A DNA stretch of 37,110 bases. Origin: Mycobacterium sp. GTDB taxonomy: Bacteria; Actinomycetota; Actinomycetes; Mycobacteriales; Mycobacteriaceae. Position numbers and translations under genes: made by a program. Within the stretch, counting starts at the first letter, position 1. Each line of letters starts with the position of its first letter. Of the stretch, positions 1-11,084 are shown piece by piece. Below the pieces are notes generated by a model. The model was not told the origin of the DNA. It did no database searches and saw nothing but the letters and a program-made list of their open reading frames with translations. The stretch is from assembly GCA_025963195.1 (NCBI GenBank), contig JAOPVF010000227.1:1-37110 (forward strand), written 5' to 3'.

Positions 1-295
1 TTGCCATACTTTTTTGGCGATCCTTGCTTTGGTTTCGTATTCGCTTGCGCCGTTCCAGCACAACCTTCGATCCGACTAAAACGTGAGCCGGATCGGGAAG
101 ATTCCCGTGGGTCCTGGGGAGCACGCACAAAGTCGGCGCGGAAAGCCGCACCGTTGGTCCATGCTACGCGTTCTGCGGCCAGGCTCCAAAACCACCGCGA
201 CCGGCGCCTGCCAGGCGAACCGCGCCGCGATCGCGTTCACCAAGGGCGCATAGGCCGAACCGATATCCGCTGGACGTGAAGGCGCATACTTATGA

Positions 296-1996
296 GTGAT
301 GACTGGACCTGATCCCCAGCCCCGCAAGCCCGTGATTTTGACCGTTGACGACGATCCCGCCGTCTCTCGCGCTGTCGCACGTGACCTCCGTCGACACTAC
401 GGCGAGAACTACCGGATCGTCCGCGCCGAATCCGGGCAGGACGCGTTGGAAGCGCTCAACGAGCTGAAGCTACGCGGCGACACCGTTGCGGTGTTCGTCG
501 CCGACTACCGGATGCCGCAGATGAGCGGCATCGAGTTCCTCGAAGCGGCCATGGACCTGTACCCGCTCGCCCGCCGGGTTCTGCTGACCGCGTACGCCGA
601 TACCCACGCCGCGATCGATGCGATCAACGTCGTCGACCTCGACCATTACCTGCTCAAACCGTGGGACCCGCCGGAGGAAAAGCTCTACCCCGTCATCGAC
701 GCGCTGCTCGAAGCGTGGCGCGCGGTCGGCGACCGCGCGATCCCGCACACCAAGGTCATCGGCCACCGCTGGAACCCACGGTCGTGGGAGGTGCGCCAGT
801 TCCTGGCCCGCAACCAGCACACGTTCCGGCCGTTCAACTCCGACGAGCCGAAGGGCAAGCAGCTTCTCGACGCGGCGAACCTGGACGGACATCAGCTTCC
901 CGTGGTCATCACCGAGGGCGGCGAGACGCTGGTCGACCCGACCAACGGTGAACTGGCCGCCATGTTGGGTCTGTCCACCGAGCCGTCGCTGCCGATGTAC
1001 GACCTGGTGGTCATCGGCGGTGGGCCCGCGGGCCTGGCCGCAGCGGTGTACGGCGCCTCCGAGGGGCTCGAGACCGTGCTCATCGAGCGCACCACGACGG
1101 GCGGGCAGGCCGGGCGCAGCTCACGGATCGAGAACTACCTCGGCTTCCCCACCGGCATCTCGGGCGCCGAGCTGACCACATCGGCACGCAGGCAGGCCGA
1201 GCGGTTCGGCGCCGAAGTGATCACCACCAGGCAGGCCATCGGACTCGAGGTCAGCGGCTCGGCACGCAAGATCCAGTTCGAGGACGGCAGCACCATCGGC
1301 GCGCAGGCCGTGATCCTGGCCACCGGCGTTGAGTACCAGCAGCTGCGGGTCACGGGTTGCTGGAACAACCCCGACGACCCCGACGGCTGCAACTACGTCG
1401 GTGCCGGCGTCTACTACGGCGCATCGGTGTCGCAAGCCTCGGAGTGCAGGGACGAAGACGTCTACATCGTCGGCGGCGCCAACTCGGCAGGCCAGGCGGC
1501 AATGTTCATGTCGAAGGAAGCCAAGTCAGTCACGCTGCTGGTGCGCGGACCGTCACTGGAGGCCTCGATGTCCTACTACCTGATCCAGCAGATCGAGAAC
1601 AACCCGAAGATCCACGTAAGGACCTGCACCGAGGTGGTCGACACCTGCGGCGAGGACGGTCACCTGTCGGGCCTCTGGCTGCAGAACAGGCAGACCGGCG
1701 TGCGCGAGCGGGTGGACTGCGGGCGACTGTGCTGCTTCATCGGGGCGATACCACGCACCGAGTGGCTCGACGGCGTCGTCGCACGCGACGACCACGGTTT
1801 CATCCTCACCGGACCCGACCTGAAGGACGTCTGCGGCTGGACTCTGGACAGACCGCCGCACCATTTGGAAACAAGTGTGCCCGGTGTGTTTGTTGCAGGA
1901 GATGTGCGCGCCGAGTCTGCGAAGCGTGTTGCGGCGGCCGTCGGCGAAGGATCGATGGCCGTGATGCTGGTGCATCGCTACCTGGCCGAGGCCTAG
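296..1996 (+). CDS. Response regulator receiver domain fused to a thioredoxin/glutaredoxin-like segment and a thioredoxin-reductase-like FAD/NAD(P) oxidoreductase
   Basis: 566 aa ORF. Receiver: VDDDP, VADYRMPQMSG (phospho-Asp), LLTAYAD, LLKPWD. FAD site VVIGGGPAGLAAAVYGASEGL and TTTGGQAGRSSRIENYLGFP; NAD site VYIVGGANSAGQAAMF; C-terminal GVFVAGDVR. Confidence 0.93.
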   Translation: MMTGPDPQPRKPVILTVDDDPAVSRAVARDLRRHYGENYRIVRAESGQDALEALNELKLRGDTVAVFVADYRMPQMSGIEFLEAAMDLYPLARRVLLTAYADTHAAIDAINVVDLDHYLLKPWDPPEEKLYPVIDALLEAWRAVGDRAIPHTKVIGHRWNPRSWEVRQFLARNQHTFRPFNSDEPKGKQLLDAANLDGHQLPVVITEGGETLVDPTNGELAAMLGLSTEPSLPMYDLVVIGGGPAGLAAAVYGASEGLETVLIERTTTGGQAGRSSRIENYLGFPTGISGAELTTSARRQAERFGAEVITTRQAIGLEVSGSARKIQFEDGSTIGAQAVILATGVEYQQLRVTGCWNNPDDPDGCNYVGAGVYYGASVSQASECRDEDVYIVGGANSAGQAAMFMSKEAKSVTLLVRGPSLEASMSYYLIQQIENNPKIHVRTCTEVVDTCGEDGHLSGLWLQNRQTGVRERVDCGRLCCFIGAIPRTEWLDGVVARDDHGFILTGPDLKDVCGWTLDRPPHHLETSVPGVFVAGDVRAESAKRVAAAVGEGSMAVMLVHRYLAEA

Positions 1997-2008
1997 AAGG
2001 AGACCCGT

Positions 2009-3475
2009 ATGGGCGAGAAGTGTCTACCCAACGAACTCAGGACACTGTTCCTGTTCGAGTCGCTGACCGACGAACAACTCGCGACGTTGTGCGACAACGG
2101 ACACATCGCCACGTACGAACCAGGCCCGATATGCCTCGAGGGTGAGCCTGCGACGTGCTTCTACGTGCTCATCGATGGCGAGTTGGTGATGTCGAAGCGC
2201 TCCGGCGGCGACGACATCGAGACCAACCGGACCTCCCAGCGCGGGGTGTACTGCGGCGCCTGGTCGGCGTTCGATCCCAACGAGGACCACCTGTACGAGG
2301 CCTCGGTGCGCGTGACCAAGCCGTCGAAGTTCTTCGTGCTCGACGCGGACGCCTTCGGCCGTTTCGTCCAGACCGAGTTCCCGATGGCGGTGCACCTGCT
2401 CGAGGGGCACAAGGTCGGCGGGATGCGCACCCGCAAGATCATCGACCAGCGCGAGAAGCTGCTCGCCCTCGGCACCATCACCGCAGGTTTGACACACCAG
2501 CTGAACAACCCGGCAGGCGCCAACGCACGCGCCGTCGCCGACCTCCGCGACCGCGTCGGGAAGATGCGTCACAAGCTGGCCATGCTGGCCGACGGCAAGT
2601 TCAGCCCCGAGGCGCTGCGGGTTCTCGTCAGCGTCCAGGACGAGGTCGCCGAGCAGGTGGCCAAGTCCAAGTCCCAGGAACTCAGCGCGCTGGAGGCCTC
2701 CGACCGCGAGGACCAGCTCGGTGACTGGCTCGAAGACCACGGCATTCCCGGTGCGTGGGACTACCCGTCGACGTTCGTCGAGGCCGGTCTCGACATCGAC
2801 TGGCTCGAGCGGGTCTCCGCCTCCGTCGACGAGGTGGACGCGTCCGCGTCGCTGCAGGGCGCCATCGGCTGGCTGAAGTACACCATCGAGACCGAGCTGT
2901 TGATGAACCAGATCGGGGAGGCGAGCGACCGGATCTCGGCGCTGCTGGCCGGTGCCAAGCAGTACTCGCAGATGGACCGGGCGCCGTATCAGAGCGCCAA
3001 CGTGCACGACCTCCTGCGCAGCACCGTGATGATGTTCGGCGACAAGGTCGGCAAGGACAAACCGGTCGTCCTGTGCAAGGAGCTGGACCCCTCACTTCCC
3101 GAATTGCTTTGCTACCCAGGCGATCTCAACCAGGTGTTCACGAACATCATCGACAACGCGTTACAGGCGATGGAGGGCCACGGCCGCCTGACCTTCCGGA
3201 CCGCGCGGGCGGGCGACGACGCGATCGAGGTACAGATCTGCGACGACGGACCCGGCGTCTCCGAGGATCTGATCGAACGCATCTTCACCCCGTTCTTCAC
3301 CACCAAGCCGTTCGGTGAGGGCACTGGCCTCGGCCTCGACCTGGCCTGGCGGATCGTCGTGGAGAAGCACCACGGCACCCTGCGGGTGGAGTCCAAGCCC
3401 GGCGACACCCGCTTCATCATCGTGTTGCCGTTGGTCGCCCCCGGACCCCCCGAAGAAGCCATCGCCACCGAATAG
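2009..3475 (+). CDS. Cyclic nucleotide-binding domain / sensor histidine kinase
   Basis: 488 aa. N-terminal cNMP-binding-like region (LFLFESLTDEQLATLCDNGHIATYEPG...GEPATCFYVLIDGELV), H-box LGTITAGLTHQLNNPAG, N-box NIIDNALQAM, G-boxes DDGPGV and GTGLGLDLA. Starts 13 nt after the receiver protein. Confidence 0.93.
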   Translation: MGEKCLPNELRTLFLFESLTDEQLATLCDNGHIATYEPGPICLEGEPATCFYVLIDGELVMSKRSGGDDIETNRTSQRGVYCGAWSAFDPNEDHLYEASVRVTKPSKFFVLDADAFGRFVQTEFPMAVHLLEGHKVGGMRTRKIIDQREKLLALGTITAGLTHQLNNPAGANARAVADLRDRVGKMRHKLAMLADGKFSPEALRVLVSVQDEVAEQVAKSKSQELSALEASDREDQLGDWLEDHGIPGAWDYPSTFVEAGLDIDWLERVSASVDEVDASASLQGAIGWLKYTIETELLMNQIGEASDRISALLAGAKQYSQMDRAPYQSANVHDLLRSTVMMFGDKVGKDKPVVLCKELDPSLPELLCYPGDLNQVFTNIIDNALQAMEGHGRLTFRTARAGDDAIEVQICDDGPGVSEDLIERIFTPFFTTKPFGEGTGLGLDLAWRIVVEKHHGTLRVESKPGDTRFIIVLPLVAPGPPEEAIATE

Positions 3476-3557
3476 TTCACGCGAAGTTCGCGATCTTGGT
3501 TGCGATCAACCCGATCGAAACGGAATAGGTGCGACGACGAGGCGGGTTGACCCAACC

Positions 3558-4406
3558 ATGACGAAACCAGATCTCGGCAAGTTCGGCGTGTTCGGTCACC
3601 ACGAGGCCCTGTGGCAGACGGTGACCCCACAGCAGTTTCGGGACATCGAAGCCCTCGGCTATGGCGCCATCTGGGCGGGCGGCTCGCCAGCGGCCGAGTT
3701 GTCGTGGGTCGACCCCATCCTCGAGGCCACCACCAACCTCAAGGTGGCCACCGGCATCGTCAACATCTGGACCGCCGCGGCGGGTCCCGTCGCGGAGTCC
3801 TACCACCGCATCGACAAGGCCTACCCCGGCCGCTTCCTGCTCGGCATCGGCGTTGGGCATCCAGAGGCGCTCGCCGAGTACAAGAAGCCCTACGACGCGC
3901 TGACCGAGTACCTCGACGCACTCGACGATGGCGGCGTGCCCAAGGACTCCATCGTGGTCGCCGCACTCGGCCCCCAGGTGCTGAAGCTCGCGGCGCGGCG
4001 CACCGCCGGCGCGCACCCCTACTTGACGACACCCGAGCACACCGCTCAGGCCCGCGAGCTGATCGGGCCGGATGCGTACCTCGCCCCCGAGCACAAGGTC
4101 ATCCTGACCACCGATGCCGAACAGGCGCGCGCGGTCGGCCGCAAGGCTCTCGACTTGTACCTGGGTCTGGCCAACTACCTGAACAACTTCAAGCGGCTCG
4201 GCTTCACCGACGAGGACCTGGCCAAGCCGGGCAGTGACCGGTTCATCGACGCCGTCGTCGCCCACGGCACCGTCGACTCCGTCGCCGCGCGCCTCAACGA
4301 GCATCTCGCCGCAGGTGCCGACACCGTGGCCGTCCAAGTGTTGACGTCTGCTGACAAGCTGGTACCTGCACTCACCGAACTCGCCGGGCCGCTCGGCTTG
4401 CAGTGA
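3558..4406 (+). CDS. LLM-class F420-dependent oxidoreductase (paralogue 1 of 3)
   Basis: ATG at 3558 (MTKPDLGKFGVFGHHE). Luciferase-like features LKVATGIVNIW, YPGRFLLGIGVGHPEA; close paralogue of the next two ORFs. Confidence 0.88.
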   Translation: MTKPDLGKFGVFGHHEALWQTVTPQQFRDIEALGYGAIWAGGSPAAELSWVDPILEATTNLKVATGIVNIWTAAAGPVAESYHRIDKAYPGRFLLGIGVGHPEALAEYKKPYDALTEYLDALDDGGVPKDSIVVAALGPQVLKLAARRTAGAHPYLTTPEHTAQARELIGPDAYLAPEHKVILTTDAEQARAVGRKALDLYLGLANYLNNFKRLGFTDEDLAKPGSDRFIDAVVAHGTVDSVAARLNEHLAAGADTVAVQVLTSADKLVPALTELAGPLGLQ

Positions 4407-4434
4407 GCCGCCCGCCAAACCTGAAGGGACCCGC

Positions 4435-5292
4435 ATGACCCACGCTGTAGCCCTCAAACCCGACTTTGGCCGATTCGGCGTCTGGACGTTCGGCGCTCCC
4501 ACCACGGAGCAGGCGGTGGAGATCGAGAAGCTGGGCTACGGCGCACTCTGGGTCGGCGGCTCGCCAAAGGCCAACCTGGCGTTCGTCGAGCCGATCCTCG
4601 AGAAGACCGAGACGTTGCAGGTGGCCACCGGCATCGTCAACGTCTGGACGGCACCCGCCGACCAGGTCGCGGAGTCCTATCACCGCATCGAAGGTGCCTA
4701 CCCCGGCCGCTTCCTGCTGGGCATCGGCATCGGCCATCCGGAGCACACCGAGGAGTACCGCAAGCCCTACGACGTACTGGTCGAGTACCTCGATGTGCTT
4801 GATGCGGCCAAGGTGCCGACCAGTCGACGCGTCGTCGCGGCGCTGGGGCCCAAGGTGCTCGAGCTGGCCGCCAAGCGCAGCGCGGGCGCCCACCCGTACC
4901 TGACCACTCCCGAGCACACCGCCCAGGCCCACAACCTCATCGGCAACACGGTGTTCCTTGCGCCGGAGCACAAGGTGGTCCTGGCCAGGGACGCCGAGCA
5001 GGCCCGCGTCATCGGCCGCGAGACGGTGGACTTCTACCTGAATCTGAGCAACTACCTGAACAACTGGAAGCGGCTCGGCTTCACCAACGACGACATCGCC
5101 AAGCCGGGCAGCGACAAGCTGATCGACGCCGTCGTGGCGCACGGCACGCCCGAATCGATCGCCGCCCGCCTGACCGAACACCTCGATGCGGGTGCCGATC
5201 ACGTCGCGATCCAGGTGCTCGGCGGCAAGGACGCCCTGGTGCCGACCCTCACCGATCTCGCCGGTCCGCTTGGCCTGACGCCGAAATCGTGA
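4435..5292 (+). CDS. LLM-class F420-dependent oxidoreductase (paralogue 2 of 3)
   Basis: 285 aa; LQVATGIVNVWTAPADQVAESYHRIEGAYPGRFLLGIGIGHPEHTEEYRKPYD. Confidence 0.88.
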   Translation: MTHAVALKPDFGRFGVWTFGAPTTEQAVEIEKLGYGALWVGGSPKANLAFVEPILEKTETLQVATGIVNVWTAPADQVAESYHRIEGAYPGRFLLGIGIGHPEHTEEYRKPYDVLVEYLDVLDAAKVPTSRRVVAALGPKVLELAAKRSAGAHPYLTTPEHTAQAHNLIGNTVFLAPEHKVVLARDAEQARVIGRETVDFYLNLSNYLNNWKRLGFTNDDIAKPGSDKLIDAVVAHGTPESIAARLTEHLDAGADHVAIQVLGGKDALVPTLTDLAGPLGLTPKS

Positions 5293-6113
5293 CTCGGCTG
5301 GGGCGCGTCGGAGTGTCGGTCGGGGAGGCCGTCACCGCCGAGGAGGCACGCGAGATCGAGCGGCTGGGTTACGGCACGCTGTGGGTCGCAGGCTCGCCGG
5401 CCGCGGAGCTCTCGTTCGCCGAGCCGCTCCTGGCGCAGACCACCAGCCTGCAGCTCGCCACCGGCATCGTGAACGTGTGGACGGCTCCTGCGAAGGACGT
5501 CGCCGAGTCGTTTCACCGCATCGAGGCCGCCTACCCCGGGCGCTTCCTGCTTGGCATCGGCGTCGGGCATCCAGAACACACCACCGAGTACCGCAAGCCC
5601 TACGACGCGGTGGTCGACTACCTCGACGAGCTCGACGCCGCCGGGGTGCCTGCCCACCGCCGAGTGTTGGCGGCGCTGGGGCCGCGGATGCTCGAGTTGG
5701 CCGGCCGTCGCAGCGCAGGGGCTCACCCCGCGTTGACCACCCCCGAGCACACCGCGCGGGCTCGCAAGACATTGGGCAGCGACGGCCTGCTGGCGCCGTC
5801 GCAACTGGTCACGATCAACCCCGACCAGGACGTGGCCCGCGCCGTCGGGCGGCAGATGCTCGGCGACTACCTCGGCACGGTGAACTACGCCAGCAGCTGG
5901 CGGCGGCTCGGCTTCACCGACGAGGACCTGGCACCCCCCGGCAGCGATCGGTTGATCGACGCGCTGCTCGCCCACGGCACCGCCGAAGCCGTCGCCAATC
6001 GGGTCAACGAACACCTCGGCGCAGGGGCGGATCACGTGGCGCTTCTGCCGCCCGAGCCGGCCAAACTGCTGGCCACCCTCGCCGAACTGGCCAGCCCGCT
6101 GGGACTGGCCTGA
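5289..6113 (+). CDS. LLM-class F420-dependent oxidoreductase (paralogue 3 of 3)
   Basis: 274 aa; GTG start overlaps the preceding stop by 4 nt (GTGA); LQLATGIVNVWTAPAKDVAESFHRIEAAYPGRFLLGIGVGHPEHTTEYRKPYD. Confidence 0.87.
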   Translation: MTRLGRVGVSVGEAVTAEEAREIERLGYGTLWVAGSPAAELSFAEPLLAQTTSLQLATGIVNVWTAPAKDVAESFHRIEAAYPGRFLLGIGVGHPEHTTEYRKPYDAVVDYLDELDAAGVPAHRRVLAALGPRMLELAGRRSAGAHPALTTPEHTARARKTLGSDGLLAPSQLVTINPDQDVARAVGRQMLGDYLGTVNYASSWRRLGFTDEDLAPPGSDRLIDALLAHGTAEAVANRVNEHLGAGADHVALLPPEPAKLLATLAELASPLGLA

Positions 6114-6135
6114 GACTGGATCCGCCGCCCGCTAG

Positions 6136-7741
<1,606 letters not shown>

Positions 7742-7745
<4 letters not shown>

Positions 7746-7801
7746 GCGGTATCCGGGTCCAGGACGATCAGCGGGATGGTGCGGGTGGTGTGCGTCTGAC
7801 G
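7742..7801 (-). pseudogene. Possible C-terminal remnant of a deazaflavin-dependent nitroreductase-type (Ddn-like) protein
   Basis: Reverse strand reads RQTHTTRTIPLIVLDPDTA-stop, resembling the YQ..T.R.IP.VVL C-terminal end of Ddn-family proteins; the stop is convergent with rmlC. The frame closes upstream (TGA near 7880) with no full ORF. Confidence 0.25.
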
Positions 7802-7857
7802 CGATCCCGCCGGCCCCAGTGTTTCGCCCGCGCCGTCAAACGTGCTTGGCTGACGGC

Positions 7858-8688
7858 ATGGATGTCGGCGAGCTCAACCCGCTGGAAGAAACCGCACTGC
7901 TCACCGAGTACGCCCGGGCGCTCGACAGCCGCTCGCCCCGTTCAATACTCGGCGACACCCTCGCCGACGAGGTCGTCGGCAAGATCGACTACGACTTCCC
8001 CGGCCTTGGCGTCATCTCCAGCGTGGTGTGTCTGGTGGCGCTGCGGGCCAAGATGCTCGACGACCGCCTCCGCGCCTTCACCACAGATCACCCCGACGCC
8101 GTGGTGGTGGACCTCGGTGCGGGGCTGGACAGCGCGGTCTTCCGGGTAGATCCGCCGCCGACGGTGGACTGGTACAGCGTCGACCTGCCGGCGGTCATCA
8201 GGTTGCGCGACGCCGTGCTGCCCAGCCGTGACCGGTCGCACTCGGTGTCGGCGTCCGTCGCCGAACCGGACTGGGCCGACGCGATTCCCGCCGATCGGCC
8301 AACGATGGTGGTCGCCGACGGCCTCTTCCCGTTCCTGAGCGAGCCGGTTGTCATCGCGATCCTTCGGCGAATCACCGACCATTTCGAGTCCGGAATGGTC
8401 GCGTTCAACGATTACGGCACCGTCAGCCGGCTGAATCGCTTCGCGAAGCGTGTAACGACCAGGAAGCGGATGTTCAGGACGATGTACAGCGAGTGGGCCT
8501 TCCGAGGGTTCAAGGACGCACGTCATCCCGAGACCTGGAATCCCGACCTGAGTCTCGTCGAGGAGGCCAGCGCTCTGCACGAGCCCGACGTGGCCTTGTT
8601 CCCGCCCTTGCTGCGGCTCGGCAGCCGCATGGCCGCGCGCTTACCCGCCACTGCGAGCAAGGCACGGATTCTGCGGTATCGGTTCTAG
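7858..8688 (+). CDS. Class I SAM-dependent methyltransferase, LCMT/TcmP-like family
   Basis: MDVGELNPLEETALLTEYARALD; VVVDLGAGLDSAVFRVDPPPTVDWYSVDLPAVIRLRDAVLP; VADGLFPFLSE. ATG at 7858. Confidence 0.85.
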   Translation: MDVGELNPLEETALLTEYARALDSRSPRSILGDTLADEVVGKIDYDFPGLGVISSVVCLVALRAKMLDDRLRAFTTDHPDAVVVDLGAGLDSAVFRVDPPPTVDWYSVDLPAVIRLRDAVLPSRDRSHSVSASVAEPDWADAIPADRPTMVVADGLFPFLSEPVVIAILRRITDHFESGMVAFNDYGTVSRLNRFAKRVTTRKRMFRTMYSEWAFRGFKDARHPETWNPDLSLVEEASALHEPDVALFPPLLRLGSRMAARLPATASKARILRYRF

Positions 8689-8725
8689 CCGGGGTGCACC
8701 TGCGACATCGACCCGGGCCGACCCA

Positions 8726-10093
8726 TCACGTGCTGACGCGGTCGGTCACCGATGCAAAGTCAGCATCATTCGACACGTCGGTCGTACGCCGGTAAACCAC
8801 CGCTCGGCCGCCCCGTCCTGGCACGAACGCCACACCGCGGTTGTGGGCCCGTTCGCCCGGCGCATTGGTTGGCGCAAAACGGAATTCGCGCAGCAGTGTG
8901 CGCAGGGTGACGTCCATCTCCATGTTCGCGAACGCCGCGCCAATACACCGGTTTACTCCGCCGCCGAACGGAATCCACGTTACGGGCGTCGGGGTGGTGC
9001 CGACGAATCGATCCGGGTTGAACGATGCCGCGTCCGGGAAACTTTCTTCTGAAGCATGGGCAAGTTGGACGCTGGCCATCACCGTGTAGTTCTCGGGGAT
9101 GACCCAGTCCCCCAACCGGATTCGCTTCTTCGCGCGGCGCAACGCGCCGTCGAGAACCGGCCGGGTGCGTAGCACTTCCCAGATCGTCGCCTGCCGCAAT
9201 TCAGACCCGCCGGCGTCGACTTCGTCAGTCAGCCGCGACAGCAACCGGGGGTGTCGGCGCATCCGCTCCACCGCCCAGGCCAAGGCCGTGGAGGTTGTCT
9301 CGTGACCGGCGGTCAGCAAGGTGAGCAACTCGTCGGCGACATGCCCATCCGAGATGGGCTCGCCGTCCTCGTAGCGGGCCTGCAACAGGACCGCGAGCAC
9401 GTCGCTGCGCTCTTCGAAGGCCGGGTCGGCCCGCGCATCGGCGATGAGCGAGTCGATGACAGCGTCGATCCCGCGCCGGTGCTGCAGTAACCGCCCCCCC
9501 GGACTCCACGGACCGAAATCATGCCGCACTATCGACGGCAGCAGGCCGATGCGCGAGCCATGCCTGACCGCGGGCGGCAGTAGGCGGCGAAGTTCGTCCA
9601 GCGCGGGTCCCTCCGCGCCGAACACGGCACGCAGGATCGCGTTGAGGGTGATGCGCATCATCGGCCGCAGGGTTTCGAACTCGCGGCCCTCCGGCCAGTT
9701 CGCGCTTTCGCGCATCACCTCTTCTTCGATGATGTGCTCGTCGTTTCTCACCCGCTTGCCGTGAAACGGCGGGGTCAGCAATCTGCGGCGCTCGAAGAGT
9801 TCGTCGCCGTCAAAGTTGAACATCGATCCGGGGCCGAGGGTCTCGCCGAGGTTATGTATCGGCCGCCCCATCAAATCCCTGCTAGTGCTGAACAGATCCT
9901 TGACCAGGATTGGGTCGCTGACTACCACTGTCTTTCCGAAGACCGGCAAATTGAGGGTGACCGCGCCGCCGTACCGTCGGCCCAGAGCGGCAACCGCTGG
10001 GCGCCGTGCAGTCAAGAACGCGATGCCCTGGACGGCCTTCGGAACCCGCAGGGCTGGCGGCAGCCGTACCGGCTCCGTTGTTGCTGTTGCCAT
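8726..10093 (-). CDS. Cytochrome P450
   Basis: I-helix AGHETTSTALAWA; ExxR-region EVLRTRPVLDGALRRAKK; heme-ligand loop FGGGVNRCIGAAFANMEM. Confidence 0.96.
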   Translation of the reverse strand: MATATTEPVRLPPALRVPKAVQGIAFLTARRPAVAALGRRYGGAVTLNLPVFGKTVVVSDPILVKDLFSTSRDLMGRPIHNLGETLGPGSMFNFDGDELFERRRLLTPPFHGKRVRNDEHIIEEEVMRESANWPEGREFETLRPMMRITLNAILRAVFGAEGPALDELRRLLPPAVRHGSRIGLLPSIVRHDFGPWSPGGRLLQHRRGIDAVIDSLIADARADPAFEERSDVLAVLLQARYEDGEPISDGHVADELLTLLTAGHETTSTALAWAVERMRRHPRLLSRLTDEVDAGGSELRQATIWEVLRTRPVLDGALRRAKKRIRLGDWVIPENYTVMASVQLAHASEESFPDAASFNPDRFVGTTPTPVTWIPFGGGVNRCIGAAFANMEMDVTLRTLLREFRFAPTNAPGERAHNRGVAFVPGRGGRAVVYRRTTDVSNDADFASVTDRVST

Positions 10094-10221
10094 GGGCCCC
10101 CCTCATCATGCCGATATTAGAACGTATCCGAGGTCGGCGCGCCCTGGAAGACGTTTGGCACCAACACTTGCAGGAAATCGCGTGTCCACAATGGAGTGAG
10201 CACCGGACTAAAGTCACGGCC

Positions 10222-11052
10222 ATGTCTACCGTCCTGATCACCGGTGCCTCGCGGGGCATCGGTTACGCGATTGCGACGCGCCTGGCCACCAAAGGGTGGG
10301 ATGTCATTGCCGGCGTGCGCAGCGAGAAGGACGCCACACGCCTCAAGGCCGCGAACCCGCGCTTCACTCCCGTCATCCTCGACGTCACGAACGCCGAACA
10401 TATTGCGGCGCTGGATAACTCGCTGCCCCAGCGGCTCGACGCCGTGGTGAACAACGCCGGTGTTGTCGTCGGCGGCGCGATGGAAGCCGTCACACTCGGT
10501 GAACTCCGGCGCCAATTCGACATCAACGTCGTCGGGCAGATCGCGGTGACGCAGGCGGTGCTCCCGCGCCTGCGATCGTCGCAGGGCCGGCTCGTGTTCA
10601 TCTCGAGCGCCAGCGGTCGGGTGGCCACCCCGCTGATCGGCGCCTACTGTGCGTCGAAGTTCGCGCTGGAAGCGGCCGCCGACGCGCTTCGGATGGAGCT
10701 CAGGCCGTGGGACATTCCGGTGGTGGTTGTGCAACCGGCGCAGACCGACACCGACATGTGGCGCACCGCCGACACACTGGTGGAGGCGACAGCGGCGGCG
10801 ATGTCGCCGGAAACGCGCGGACTCTATGACCGGCACATTCAGGGATACAAGAAGGCCGTGTCGAAATCACAGAAGATCGCGGTCCCGCCGGAGAAGGTCG
10901 CGGCCGTCGTCGACAAGGCTTTGACAACGCGACGGCCGCATGCGCGGTATCAGGTAGGTGTGGGTCCCAAACTGCAGATAGGCGTGGTCACGAGGTTGCC
11001 GACCGGTGTACGTGATCGTTTGCTGAACGCAATTTCGGGTCAGCCCCCATAG
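10222..11052 (+). CDS. Short-chain dehydrogenase/reductase
   Basis: MSTVLITGASRGIGYAIATRLATKG; NNAGVVVGG; SSASGRVATPLIGAYCASKFALEA (catalytic S-Y-K). ATG at 10222. Confidence 0.93.
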   Translation: MSTVLITGASRGIGYAIATRLATKGWDVIAGVRSEKDATRLKAANPRFTPVILDVTNAEHIAALDNSLPQRLDAVVNNAGVVVGGAMEAVTLGELRRQFDINVVGQIAVTQAVLPRLRSSQGRLVFISSASGRVATPLIGAYCASKFALEAAADALRMELRPWDIPVVVVQPAQTDTDMWRTADTLVEATAAAMSPETRGLYDRHIQGYKKAVSKSQKIAVPPEKVAAVVDKALTTRRPHARYQVGVGPKLQIGVVTRLPTGVRDRLLNAISGQPP

Positions 11053-11084
11053 GGTGCAGGCGCGGCGACGATTATTCTTCCGCA

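Noticed and set aside
1-279. 92-aa + strand ORF at the window start
   Set aside because: Low-complexity Arg-rich translation with no recognisable family; likely non-coding upstream region.
2024-3007. 327-aa minus-strand ORF antisense to the histidine kinase
   Set aside because: The + strand product has clear kinase motifs; the antisense ORF lacks recognisable domains and is a high-GC shadow ORF.
3477-6035. Three minus-strand ORFs (3477-4505, 4372-5202, 5199-6035) that resemble each other
   Set aside because: They are antisense to three + strand LLM paralogues, so their mutual similarity simply mirrors the paralogy.
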